From Pandoraea nosoerga (GTDB lineage Bacteria > Pseudomonadota > Gammaproteobacteria > Burkholderiales > Burkholderiaceae), in the NCBI RefSeq assembly GCF_902459585.1, contig NZ_CABPSC010000001.1:124001-188000 (forward strand): a stretch of 64,000 nt of DNA, read 5' to 3'. Position 1 is the first letter of the stretch. Each line of letters opens with the position of its first letter. Below the pieces are notes generated by a model that was not told the DNA's origin, did not search any database, and saw nothing but the letters and a program-made list of their open reading frames with translations. This document shows, one piece after another, positions 36,632 through 45,027 of the stretch. Position numbers and translations under genes: made by a program.

Positions 36632-37443
36632 GCGCTCACCTCGCGATCTGCCGCGCCCGCGTCGACCTGCGCGGCGGTGGCGGCCGCCGTCGCGCGCAAC
36701 GCGTTGGCGGCGGCCCCGTCCCACGCAACGTCGAGCGCCGCCGTCGGACCGATGGCCGTGAGCGCGAGGCGCAGCCGGCCGCTCGCATCGAACACCGGCG
36801 CGCACAGGCTGCTCACCGACGGACTCGGCGTGTTCACGCTGCGCGACATGCCGTGCGTGCGCGTCTCCTCGAGCAACGCCTCGAACGACGCGCGCGCCGG
36901 CGCGTCGGCCGGCATCTGCTCGTGCCAGGCCTGCGGCCATTGCGTCTGGGGCGTGAACGCGCAAAAGGCGCGTCCGGTCGAGGTGGTCGTGAGCGACATG
37001 ACCGACCCCACGTGCAGATTCACATGCAGCGGGAACGCCGCGCGCTCGAAATACACGACGAGCGGCCCCTGCGGCGCCAACGTACTGAGCGCCACGCAGA
37101 AGCCGGTCTCGCGCGCGAACGCGACCGCGCGCGGCACCGCCGCCCGATATGCGGGGTCGTTCTCCAGATGCAGGAGGGCGAGTCGCAACGCCATGGGCCC
37201 CGGCGCGTAGTCGCCCGACATCGGGTCGCGCTTGAGCAGGCCGAGCCGCGTGAGGCTTACCAGATAAGGATGCGCCTGCGCGGGGGGCAGCCCGGCGAGT
37301 GCGGCGAGGTCGCCCGGCCCCAGCGGCCGGCGCGCCTGCGCCAGCGCCTGCAGCACGCGTGCGGCGACGTCCACGCTCTGCACGCCGCGCGAGGCGCGCT
37401 GCGGACTCGCGTCGGAGGTGCCGTCCATCGGAATTCGGTTCAT
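36628..37443 (-). CDS. IclR-family regulator (first of a tandem pair)
   Basis: A 271-residue IclR protein whose winged helix (VLQALAQARRPLGPGDLAALAGLPPAQAHPYLVSLTRLGLL) resembles its downstream partner, suggesting a tandem duplication that diverged. ATG 37443 is chosen; ATG 37428 and TTG 37467 are alternatives. A GGGGGG-AG-CCCCCC inverted repeat (37453-37466) lies just upstream and could fold over the ribosome-binding region. The two may act as a heteromer on the divergent promoter at 37601. Confidence 0.82.
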   Translation of the reverse strand: MNRIPMDGTSDASPQRASRGVQSVDVAARVLQALAQARRPLGPGDLAALAGLPPAQAHPYLVSLTRLGLLKRDPMSGDYAPGPMALRLALLHLENDPAYRAAVPRAVAFARETGFCVALSTLAPQGPLVVYFERAAFPLHVNLHVGSVMSLTTTSTGRAFCAFTPQTQWPQAWHEQMPADAPARASFEALLEETRTHGMSRSVNTPSPSVSSLCAPVFDASGRLRLALTAIGPTAALDVAWDGAAANALRATAAATAAQVDAGAADREVSA

Positions 37444-37592
37444 GCCGTCGTGGGGGGAGCCCCCCAAAAGAAAATGGCCTAGATTCTAAACAAGTCGGCG
37501 ATCCGAACCCTCTGGGCGATTTTTCCGAGGGTTTACCCGCGTCCAAGTACGCACGCATCGCACACGCCGTCACATTAGCAAATAACAATAAG

Positions 37593-37609
37593 ATTTGTCA
37601 TTGACAAAT
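37593..37609. promoter_or_regulatory. 17-bp palindrome overlapping the MBL gene -35 element
   Basis: ATTTGTCA-T-TGACAAAT is a perfect 8+1+8 palindrome. Its right half contains the -35 hexamer TTGACA (37601-37606), so a bound protein would block RNA polymerase. One of the two divergent IclR proteins is the obvious candidate. Confidence 0.7.
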
Positions 37610-37630
37610 ATTTAACGGCTTTCGTAAGAT
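37601..37630 (+). promoter_or_regulatory. Strong sigma70 promoter of the MBL/monooxygenase operon
   Basis: TTGACA (37601-37606) and TAAGAT (37625-37630) with an 18-bp spacer, about 45 bp upstream of the MBL gene start. A consensus -35 in this GC-rich genome points to high potential expression held down by the overlapping operator. Confidence 0.7.
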
Positions 37631-37681
37631 GCCCCCATCAAGCAGCACCTTCCCCGCAGACGAGACAAGAGAGAGACAAGC

Positions 37682-38641
37682 ATGGCCAAAGCATTCGCTT
37701 CGCAAGCCGACCTGGAAGCCAAGAAGGTCACCTTCACCCAACTGTCGGAGAACGCCTGGGCGTACACCGCCGAGGGCGATCCGAACTCGGGCGTCATCAT
37801 TGGCGACGACGGCGTGATGATCGTCGACACCACGGCCACGCCGGCCATGGCGCAGGACCTGATCGCCAAGATCCGCACGATCACGGACAAACCCATCAAG
37901 TACGTGGTCCTTTCGCACTATCACGCCGTGCGCGTGCTCGGCGCCTCTGCCTATTTCGCCGAGGGCGCGCAGCAGATCATTGCGAGCCGCGGCACCTACG
38001 AGATGATCGTCGAGCGCGGCGAGGCGGACATGAAGTCGGAGATCGAGCGTTTCCCGCGCCTGTTCGCCGGGGTCGAGACCGTGCCGGGCCTGACCTGGCC
38101 GACGCTCGTGTTCGAGAAGGAAATCACGCTTTTCCTCGGCAAGCTCGAAGTGAAGATCGCGCACCTCGGCTCGGGTCACACGAAGGGCGACACGGTGGTG
38201 TGGCTGCCGTCGCAGAAGGTGCTGTTCTCGGGCGACCTCGTCGAGTACGACGCCGCCTGCTACACCGGCGACGCGCAGCTCGCCGAATGGCCCGCCACGC
38301 TCGACGCCCTTGCGGCCCTCGGGCCCGAGAAGCTCGTGCCGGGCCGGGGGCCTGCGCTCACCACGCCGGAGGAGGTTGCCAAGGGTCTCGCATACACGAA
38401 GGACTTCGTGACGACGCTGTTCGAAGCCGGCAAGCAGGCCGTCGCGCAGAAGCTCGACCTGAAGGGCGCAATGGCGCTCACGCGCAGCAAGATGGACCCG
38501 AAGTTCGGCCATGTGTTCATCTACGAGCACTGCCTGCCGTTCGACGTGACGCGCGCGTTCGACGAAGCGAGCGGCATTACGCATCCGCGTATCTGGACGG
38601 CGCAGCGCGACAAGGAAATGTGGGCCGCGCTGCAGGACTGA
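37682..38641 (+). CDS. Metallo-beta-lactamase-fold protein with altered metal ligands
   Basis: A 319-residue MBL-fold protein. The HxHxDH motif reads H79-Y-H81-A-V83-R84, so the Asp and last His are replaced. GSGH166TKGD and SGD185 are kept, but the PGHG position reads PGR222G. Zn1 ligands (H79, H81, H166) therefore remain while the second site keeps only D185. The family usually hydrolyses thioesters, lactones or similar; activity here may use one metal or differ. It heads an operon with an FAD monooxygenase and DUF2783 protein, so a step in aromatic breakdown is likely. Confidence 0.85.
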   Translation: MAKAFASQADLEAKKVTFTQLSENAWAYTAEGDPNSGVIIGDDGVMIVDTTATPAMAQDLIAKIRTITDKPIKYVVLSHYHAVRVLGASAYFAEGAQQIIASRGTYEMIVERGEADMKSEIERFPRLFAGVETVPGLTWPTLVFEKEITLFLGKLEVKIAHLGSGHTKGDTVVWLPSQKVLFSGDLVEYDAACYTGDAQLAEWPATLDALAALGPEKLVPGRGPALTTPEEVAKGLAYTKDFVTTLFEAGKQAVAQKLDLKGAMALTRSKMDPKFGHVFIYEHCLPFDVTRAFDEASGITHPRIWTAQRDKEMWAALQD

Positions 38642-38839
38642 TCGCCGGTCCCCGGCATCCGCCGGCAGAAAGGGGGGCAGAAGGCCGGCAGGAAGGAAGC
38701 GGAAGGGGACAGGAAGCGGCGCGCGCAAAGGACCGCGCGCCGTCGGCAAGCCAGGCAAGACATTAGAAAGCAGAAAGTAGAAGGCGGCCTGCGCTGGCGC
38801 GACGACGCGCCGGCGATAGGCCGACGATGGAGACATTGC

Positions 38840-40573
38840 ATGAGCAGCATCGATTACCAGCGCCTCACGTTCGATTACCGGCCATGCGCCGAGCAGTCCG
38901 GCGGCCACGCAAGCGCCACACATCCGGTCATCGTCGTCGGGGCCGGCCCGGTCGGCCTCGCCACGGCCATCGATCTCGCGCAACAGGGTGTGCCCGTGAT
39001 CGTGCTCGACGACGACTGCACGCTCTCGACAGGCTCGCGTGCGATCTGCTTCGCCAAGCGCACGCTCGACATCTTCGACCGGCTCGGCTGTGGCGAGCGC
39101 ATGGTGCAAAAAGGCGTGTGCTGGAACGTTGGCCGCGTATTCCTGCGCGATCAGGAGGTCTACAACTTCGATCTGCTGCCCGAGCCCGGACACCACCGCC
39201 CGGCGTTCATCAACCTTCAGCAGTATTACGTCGAAGGGTATCTGTTCGAGCGCGCGCAGCAGTTGCCCAACATCGAGATCCGCTGGAAGAACAAGGTCGT
39301 CGGGCTCGTGCAGCAGGGCACGCCCGGATCGGCCGATGCGAGCGTCACGCTTACGGTGCAGACGCCCGACGGCGAATACCGGACGAGCGCACGCTACGTC
39401 GTCGCGTGCGACGGTTCGCGCAGCCCCGTGCGCAAGCTCATTGGCGTGGACAGCCACGGCCGCACGTTCAAGGACCGGTTTCTCATCGCCGATGTGAAGA
39501 TGACGGCAGACTTCCCGGCCGAGCGCTGGTTCTGGTTCGACCCGCCGTTCCATCCGAACCAGTCGGTGCTGCTCCATCGTCAGCCGGACGACGTGTGGCG
39601 CATCGACTTCCAACTGGGCTGGGATGCCGACCCGGTGGCCGAGAAGGCGCCGGAGCGCGTGATTCCGCGCGTGCAGGCGTTGCTGGGCCCCGACGCGAAG
39701 TTCACGCTGGAGTGGGTGAGCGTCTACACGTTCTCATGCCTGCGCATGGACGAGTTCCGCCACGGGCACGTACTGTTTGCCGGCGACTCTGCGCACGGCG
39801 TGTCGCCGTTCGGCGCGCGCGGCGCGAACAGCGGCGTGCAGGACGCCGAGAACCTGGCGTGGAAACTCGCGCTCGTGCTCGCCGGCCGCGCCCCCGATGC
39901 ACTGCTCGACACCTACGCACGCGAGCGCGAATTCGCCGCCGACGAGAATATCCGCAACTCCACGCGCTCGACCGATTTCATCACGCCGAAAAGCGCGGTC
40001 TCGCGCGTGTTCCGCGACGCGGTGCTGACACTGGCCCGCGACCATGCGTTCGCGCGGCAACTGGTCAACAGCGGACGATTGTCGGTGCCGGCCGTGCTGC
40101 ACGCGTCCACGCTGAATACACCCGATCGCGACGCGTTCGCCGGCCGCATGGTGCCGGGCGCCGCGTGCGTCGATGCACCGCTCTCTCGCGAGGGGCAGGA
40201 CGGCTGGCTGCTGCCCCGGCTGGGCGGCCGCTTCGTGGCGCTGGTCTTCGGCACGCCGGCGTCGCTCGACGCGAGCGCGCTGGCCGCACTCGACGCGCTC
40301 GCTAACGACGACGTGCCGGTCGTGCCGGTGTTCGTGACGCCGGACGCTCACGCGGACGACGGCGCACACGGCGAGCGCAACGTGTGGCACGACGTGCAGG
40401 GACTGGCCGCGCAACGCTACGACGCCGCGCCGGGCACCGTGTACCTCGTCCGTCCGGACCAGCACGTATGCGCGCGCTGGCGCACGATCGACGGTGCGGC
40501 CATTGCCGCCGCACGCGAGCGCGCCCTCGGCCGCACGGCCCCGGAAGCGGCGCCAATGCCATGCGCCGCATAG
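38840..40573 (+). CDS. FAD-dependent aromatic monooxygenase (MhpA/phenol hydroxylase type)
   Basis: A 577-residue class A flavoprotein monooxygenase. VIVVGAGPVGLATAIDL (about residues 30-46) binds the ADP of FAD; the DG region YVVACDGSRSPVRKLIG and the GDSAHGVSPFGARGANSGVQDAENLAWKL segment are the second and third family motifs. The C-terminal ~180 residues form a thioredoxin-like domain as in phenol hydroxylases. It hydroxylates a phenolic or aromatic acid using NAD(P)H; the substrate cannot be read from sequence. A DUF2783 gene follows closely. Confidence 0.88.
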   Translation: MSSIDYQRLTFDYRPCAEQSGGHASATHPVIVVGAGPVGLATAIDLAQQGVPVIVLDDDCTLSTGSRAICFAKRTLDIFDRLGCGERMVQKGVCWNVGRVFLRDQEVYNFDLLPEPGHHRPAFINLQQYYVEGYLFERAQQLPNIEIRWKNKVVGLVQQGTPGSADASVTLTVQTPDGEYRTSARYVVACDGSRSPVRKLIGVDSHGRTFKDRFLIADVKMTADFPAERWFWFDPPFHPNQSVLLHRQPDDVWRIDFQLGWDADPVAEKAPERVIPRVQALLGPDAKFTLEWVSVYTFSCLRMDEFRHGHVLFAGDSAHGVSPFGARGANSGVQDAENLAWKLALVLAGRAPDALLDTYAREREFAADENIRNSTRSTDFITPKSAVSRVFRDAVLTLARDHAFARQLVNSGRLSVPAVLHASTLNTPDRDAFAGRMVPGAACVDAPLSREGQDGWLLPRLGGRFVALVFGTPASLDASALAALDALANDDVPVVPVFVTPDAHADDGAHGERNVWHDVQGLAAQRYDAAPGTVYLVRPDQHVCARWRTIDGAAIAAARERALGRTAPEAAPMPCAA

Positions 40574-40620
40574 CGCGCGCGAACACCGCTCACGGCATCG
40601 AACAGGCAGGAGACATTCAA

Positions 40621-40830
40621 ATGACACTCGACACGCAAGCGCGGCTCACGCGACCGGACGACTTCTACGAAGCGTTGATCGACATGCACCGCGATCTGAA
40701 CGACGCGCAGAGCCAGGCCGCCAACGCGCAGCTGATTCTGTTGCTCGCCAACCAGATCGGCGATCACGACACGCTGCTCTGCGCGATTCGTCTGGCGCGA
40801 GCCGGCGCGCTGGGTACACCGGCGCACTGA
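40621..40830 (+). CDS. DUF2783-family small protein
   Basis: A 69-residue, helical, soluble protein (RPDDFYEALIDMHRDLNDAQSQAANAQLILLLANQIGDHDTL). CAGGAG precedes the ATG at 40621, 47 bp after the monooxygenase stop. The sequence matches the DUF2783 family as I know it, found beside such monooxygenases. The function is unknown; an accessory subunit is plausible. Confidence 0.78.
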   Translation: MTLDTQARLTRPDDFYEALIDMHRDLNDAQSQAANAQLILLLANQIGDHDTLLCAIRLARAGALGTPAH

Positions 40831-40897
40831 ACCGCATCGCGGCGAAACCCGGGCGCAGCCGGGGAAAAAGCGGGGCGTCCGGCCAGCGGCGCCTCGC

Positions 40898-41698
40898 CTA
40901 CACGACCACCATCTGCGAGATCTTCCGCGCGGCCTGCTGCAGCGGCCCCAGGAACTTCGCTTCCATCTCGGCGGCAGACGTGCGATTGGCCTGTCCGCTC
41001 ACGTTCATCGCCGCAATGACCTGCCCGGCGCGGTTGCGAATCGGCGCGGCGATCGAAATCAGTCCTTCCTCGAGTTCCTGATCCACGAGCGCCCAGCCCT
41101 GCGAGCGCACAGCGCGAATGCGCTCGCGCAGCACATCGACGTCCGTCACCGTGCGGTCGGTATGCGCGCGGATGTCGGCGCGGCCAAGCGCGGCGTCGAG
41201 TTCGTCGTCGGGCAGCGCGGCGAGCATCACGCGGCCCATCGACGTGCACCACGCCGGCAGGCGGCTGCCGATGGACAGGTTGATGGACATCACCTTGCGT
41301 ACCGGCACGCGAAGCACGTAGACGATGTCGTCGCCGTCGAGCACGGAGGCGGAACTGCTCTCCTGCACCTGCTGGACCAGCGCTTCCATGAACGGCTCGG
41401 CCAGATTCCACAGCGGCATCGACGTCAGATAGGAGAAGCCGAGATCGAGAATGCGCGGCGTGAGACGGAACAACCGCCCTTCGCTGCGCACGTAGCCGAG
41501 CGATTCGAGTGTGAGCAGAATGCGGCGCGCGCCCGCGCGCGTGAGGCCGGAGGCCTGCGCGACTTCGGAGAGCGTCTGCGCCGGACGCGCGGCATTGAAC
41601 GCCTTGACCACCGCCAGTCCACGCGCGAACGACTGGACATAGGAGTCGCCCGGCTTCTTGTCGGTCGGTTCGCTGGCGTCGTTCGGCACTGGAGTCAT
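40898..41698 (-). CDS. pcaR: IclR-family regulator, PcaR/PobR type
   Basis: A 266-residue IclR protein with N-terminal VQSFARGLAVVKAFNAARPAQTLSEVAQASGLTRAGARRILLTLESLGYV and C-terminal TSMGRVMLAALPDDELDAAL and ALVDQELEEGLISIAAPIRNRAG, resembling PcaR/PcaU/PobR. ATG at 41698 is chosen; the longer open frame upstream covers the divergent control region. It is divergent from pcaIJF, as expected of a beta-ketoadipate responsive regulator. The direct repeats at 41982-42016 are its probable site. Confidence 0.85.
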   Translation of the reverse strand: MTPVPNDASEPTDKKPGDSYVQSFARGLAVVKAFNAARPAQTLSEVAQASGLTRAGARRILLTLESLGYVRSEGRLFRLTPRILDLGFSYLTSMPLWNLAEPFMEALVQQVQESSSASVLDGDDIVYVLRVPVRKVMSINLSIGSRLPAWCTSMGRVMLAALPDDELDAALGRADIRAHTDRTVTDVDVLRERIRAVRSQGWALVDQELEEGLISIAAPIRNRAGQVIAAMNVSGQANRTSAAEMEAKFLGPLQQAARKISQMVVV

Positions 41699-41860
41699 GT
41701 GTGGCTTCTTCGAGAACTTCGTTGAACGGGACGCCGGACAGCGCTCCCGTACCGCTGCGGCCATCCGGGCGCGGCGACATCGGAGGCGCGAACGGCAAGC
41801 GTAATGGATTTGCGCTGTCTGTTCCACCGCGCGGCACACGGCAAGCCCCGCACAACGCCC

Positions 41861-41892
41861 TCGCATCCTCGCATCCTCGCATCCTCCCGTCC
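41861..41892. repeat. Tandem 8-bp repeats (TCGCATCC x3 + TCCCGTCC)
   Basis: Three perfect TCGCATCC units and one TCCCGTCC unit lie in the pcaR-pcaI divergent region (41699-42126), about 160 bp upstream of the pcaR start. Confidence 0.8.
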
Positions 41893-41944
41893 TCGCGCCG
41901 GGCGGGCGCGCGAGGTATGGCGAGGCCACTGGGGCCGGCGTCGC

Positions 41945-41973
41945 TTGACGGCCGACACCCCGAGGGTTACGCT
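41945..41973 (+). promoter_or_regulatory. Predicted pcaIJF promoter
   Basis: TTGACG (41945-41950) and TACGCT (41968-41973) with a 17-bp spacer. The predicted start near 41980 is immediately followed by the repeat operator. Confidence 0.5.
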
Positions 41974-41981
41974 GACTGCTG

Positions 41982-42016
41982 TTGTTCTCATAGCGAATAT
42001 TTGTTCGCATAAAGAA
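41982..42016. promoter_or_regulatory. PcaR-type operator repeats upstream of pcaI
   Basis: TTGTTCTCATAGCGAA (41982-41997) and TTGTTCGCATAAAGAA (42001-42016) match at 13 of 16 positions in direct orientation, and GTTC...GAAC elements also give inverted symmetry (GCGAA-N6-TTCGC). PcaU/PobR-type IclR proteins bind multiple GTTCG-containing repeats, so this is a likely PcaR site. Confidence 0.6.
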
Positions 42017-42126
42017 CATTGTGAACCAGACGATGCCGCCTGACAAGACGCCATCGCCGGGAGACAGCCAACAGGGGGCGCTCGGCCGCGAGCCTTTCGC
42101 CCGATGGAGATGCCCAGGAGGCACGT

Positions 42127-42804
42127 GTGATCAACAAGATTTACGATTCGCTCGCCAACGCGGTCGCCGACGTCCACGACGGCGCGACGGTCATGATTGG
42201 CGGCTTCGGCAACGCCGGCATGCCCTCGGCGCTCATCGACGCGCTGATCGATCAGGGCGCGCGCGAGCTGACCATCGTCAACAACAACGCCGGCAACGGC
42301 GAGACGGGCCTGGCCGCGCTGCTCAAGGCGGGCCGCGTGCGCAAGATCATCTGCTCGTTCCCGCGTCAGACGGACTCGCAGGTGTTCGACGCGCTCTATC
42401 GCGCGGGCAAGATCGAGCTGGAACTGGTGCCGCAGGGCAACCTTGCCGAGCGCATTCGCGCCGCGGGCGCCGGCATCGGCGGCTTCTTCACCCCGACGGG
42501 CTACGGCACGCTGCTCGCCGAAGGCAAGGAAACGCGCGTGATCGACGGCAAGCCGTATGTGCTCGAATCGCCGATTCACGCCGACTTCGCGCTGATCAAG
42601 GCGCTCAAGGGCGACCGCTGGGGCAATCTCGTGTATCGCAAGACCGCCCGCAACTTCGGCCCGATCATGGCCACCGCGGCGAAGTGCGCCATCGCGCAGG
42701 TGAGCGAGGTCGTCGAGCTGGGCGATCTCGATCCGGAAGCCGTGGTCACACCGGGCATCTTTGTCCAACGCATCGTTGCGGTGCCTGGCGCCGCGCGCGC
42801 CTGA
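42127..42804 (+). CDS. pcaI: 3-oxoadipate CoA-transferase subunit A
   Basis: A 225-residue class I CoA-transferase alpha subunit with GATVMIGGFGNAGMPSALIDAL (the GxGGF CoA-binding region, about residues 18-39) and GTGFFTPTG-type glycine-rich segment (GAGIGGFFTPTGYGT). The GTG start has CAGGAGG upstream. With PcaJ it transfers CoA from succinyl-CoA to beta-ketoadipate. pcaJ follows after 24 bp. The thiolase pcaF in the same operon supports the pca role over acetoacetate or 3-oxoacid transferase. Confidence 0.92.
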   Translation: MINKIYDSLANAVADVHDGATVMIGGFGNAGMPSALIDALIDQGARELTIVNNNAGNGETGLAALLKAGRVRKIICSFPRQTDSQVFDALYRAGKIELELVPQGNLAERIRAAGAGIGGFFTPTGYGTLLAEGKETRVIDGKPYVLESPIHADFALIKALKGDRWGNLVYRKTARNFGPIMATAAKCAIAQVSEVVELGDLDPEAVVTPGIFVQRIVAVPGAARA

Positions 42805-42828
42805 GCCCCATCCGAACCGGAGCACTCC

Positions 42829-43488
42829 ATGAGCAATGTGAACCGACTGACCCGCGACCAGATGGCCGCCCGCGTCGCCCGGGACATTCCCGACGGCGCC
42901 TACGTGAACCTCGGTATCGGCCTGCCCACGGCCGTCGCCAATCATCTGCCCGCCGATCGCGAGATCATTCTCCAGAGCGAGAACGGTGTGATCGGCATGG
43001 GCCCGGCCCCGGCCAAGGGCGAGGAGGACGAAGACCTCATCAACGCGGGCAAGCAGCCCGTCACGCTCAAACCCGGCGGCGCGTTCTTCCACCATGCCGA
43101 CTCGTTCGCGATGATGCGCGGCGGTCACCTCGACTTCTGCGTGCTGGGCGCGTTTCAGGTCTCCGTCACCGGCGACCTTGCCAACTGGCACACGGGCGCC
43201 CCCGATGCGATTCCGGCCGTGGGCGGCGCCATGGACCTCGCGAGCGGGGCGAAGCAGGTGTTCGTGATGATGGAGCATCTCACCAAACAGGGGGAGAGCA
43301 AGATCGTGGACAAGTGCACGTATCCGCTCACCGGCGTGGGCTGCGTCACGCGCATCTACACGGACCTCGCCGTGCTCGACGTGACCCCCGAGGGCCTGCG
43401 TGTCGTCGATAGGGTCGACGGCCTCACGTTCGACGAGCTGCAGCGACTCACCGGTGTCGCGCTGCTGCCCTCGCCGGCCATTGCCTGA
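42829..43488 (+). CDS. pcaJ: 3-oxoadipate CoA-transferase subunit B
   Basis: A 219-residue beta subunit; the catalytic glutamate is E51 in LQSENGVIGMGPAP. NLGIGLPTAVANHLP and later SGAKQVFVMMEHLTKQGESKIV are family landmarks. GGAG precedes the ATG. It works as the heteromer with PcaI and is followed by pcaF. Confidence 0.93.
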   Translation: MSNVNRLTRDQMAARVARDIPDGAYVNLGIGLPTAVANHLPADREIILQSENGVIGMGPAPAKGEEDEDLINAGKQPVTLKPGGAFFHHADSFAMMRGGHLDFCVLGAFQVSVTGDLANWHTGAPDAIPAVGGAMDLASGAKQVFVMMEHLTKQGESKIVDKCTYPLTGVGCVTRIYTDLAVLDVTPEGLRVVDRVDGLTFDELQRLTGVALLPSPAIA

Positions 43489-43572
43489 CACGCGACCGAA
43501 ACGCCACAGAACGACACCATCGCCGGGGCCCTCGCCTCACGTGCGCCGGCGAATTCCATTGAGGTAGAGAAC

Positions 43573-44775
43573 ATGAGTGAAGTTTTCATCTGCGACGCCA
43601 TACGCACCCCGATCGGCCGCTACGGCGGCGCGCTGTCGTCCGTGCGCGCCGACGACCTCGGCGCGATCCCGCTCAAGGCGCTCATGGCGCGCAACCCGAA
43701 CGTCGACTGGACGCAGGTCGACGACGTGATCTTCGGCTGCGCGAACCAGGCCGGCGAAGACAACCGCAACGTGGCGCGCATGTCGTCGCTTCTCGCCGGT
43801 CTGCCGCAAGACGTGCCGGGCGCGACGATCAACCGCCTGTGCGGCTCGGGCATGGACGCCATCGGCACCGCCGCACGCGCCATCAAGGCCGGCGAAGCGG
43901 GCCTCATGATCGCCGGCGGCGTGGAGAGCATGAGCCGCGCTCCGTTCGTGATGGGCAAGGCGGCGAGCGCGTTTTCGCGTCAGGCCGAGATTTTCGATAC
44001 GACCATCGGCTGGCGTTTCGTCAATCCGCTCCTGAAGGCGCAGTACGGTGTGGATTCGATGCCCGAGACGGGCGAGAACGTGGCGACCGAGTTCGGCATC
44101 AGCCGCGAGGACCAGGATCGCTTCGCGATGCGCTCGCAGGACAAGGCGGCGCGTGCGCAGGCGAGCGGCACGCTGGCCGAAGAGATCACGCCGGTGTCGA
44201 TCGCTCAGAAGAAAGGCGAGGCGATCGTCGTGGATCGCGACGAACACCCGCGCGCGACGAGCTTGGAAGCGCTTGCCAGACTCAAGGGCGTGGTACGCCC
44301 TGATGGGACCGTGACCGCCGGTAACGCTTCTGGCGTCAACGACGGCGCCTGCGCTCTGCTGCTGGCAGACGAGGCGAGTGCGGCGCGCTTTGGCCTGACG
44401 CCGCGCGCCCGGATTCTGGGCATGGCGACGGCAGGGGTGGCACCGCGCATCATGGGCATCGGTCCGGCTCCCGCAACGACGAAACTGCTCGCACGGCTCG
44501 GTATGTCGCTCGATCAGTTCGATGTCATCGAACTGAACGAAGCGTTCGCGAGCCAGGGCCTGGCCGTGCTGCGTCAGCTCGGCGTGGCCGACGACGACTT
44601 GCGCGTCAATCCGAACGGCGGCGCCATTGCGCTGGGCCATCCGCTCGGCATGAGCGGCGCACGTCTGGTCACGACGGCGACGTATCAGCTCAAGCGCACG
44701 GGTGGTCGCTTTGCGCTGTGTACGATGTGCATTGGGGTCGGCCAAGGCATCGCTATCGCCATCGAAGCAGTGTGA
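43573..44775 (+). CDS. pcaF: Beta-ketoadipyl-CoA thiolase
   Basis: A 400-residue thiolase. The nucleophilic cysteine is C90 in [42 protein letters not shown] (catalytic His) and the C-terminal [12 protein letters not shown] (second Cys) are all intact. It cleaves beta-ketoadipyl-CoA to succinyl-CoA and acetyl-CoA, the last step of the beta-ketoadipate pathway. The operon context with pcaIJ supports pcaF over a general acetyl-CoA acetyltransferase. Confidence 0.93.
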   Translation: MSEVFICDAIRTPIGRYGGALSSVRADDLGAIPLKALMARNPNVDWTQVDDVIFGCANQAGEDNRNVARMSSLLAGLPQDVPGATINRLCGSGMDAIGTAARAIKAGEAGLMIAGGVESMSRAPFVMGKAASAFSRQAEIFDTTIGWRFVNPLLKAQYGVDSMPETGENVATEFGISREDQDRFAMRSQDKAARAQASGTLAEEITPVSIAQKKGEAIVVDRDEHPRATSLEALARLKGVVRPDGTVTAGNASGVNDGACALLLADEASAARFGLTPRARILGMATAGVAPRIMGIGPAPATTKLLARLGMSLDQFDVIELNEAFASQGLAVLRQLGVADDDLRVNPNGGAIALGHPLGMSGARLVTTATYQLKRTGGRFALCTMCIGVGQGIAIAIEAV

Positions 44776-44936
44776 CGCGGCAGCGCCGCCCATCTCACTG
44801 CTTGCGTTGCGGGGCCGGGGCGAAACGCGCCGCACTGGATAAGTGCCGCCGCGCCGCTCCGGGCGCCCGCCGGCACGATCAGTGCCGCGCGGGTCGCGTC
44901 TGCCCCATGTCTCCTTCCTTTCCCGCCTGAAGTGTT

Positions 44937-44960
44937 GGCTTTCACAGCGGCTTTCACAGC
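44937..44960. repeat. Tandem 12-bp repeat GGCTTTCACAGC x2
   Basis: Two perfect contiguous copies in the convergent 252-bp spacer between pcaF and leuA (44776-45027). The rest of the spacer shows only short GC-rich inverted repeats, such as GAGC-TCAGGT-GCTC near 44994-45007, that may help end leuA transcription. Confidence 0.75.
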
Positions 44961-45027
44961 CGCTTGCGTGGCCGCTCGCGTGTCGCGCTTGAGCGAGCTC
45001 AGGTGCTCGTTTCGCTCACCGGCCGGC

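Noticed and set aside
35738-37588. One long frame covering both iclR genes
   Set aside because: Only the part from 36631 downward encodes an IclR protein; the upstream part is a wrong-frame reading of the first iclR gene, which has its own start and an ATGA overlap.
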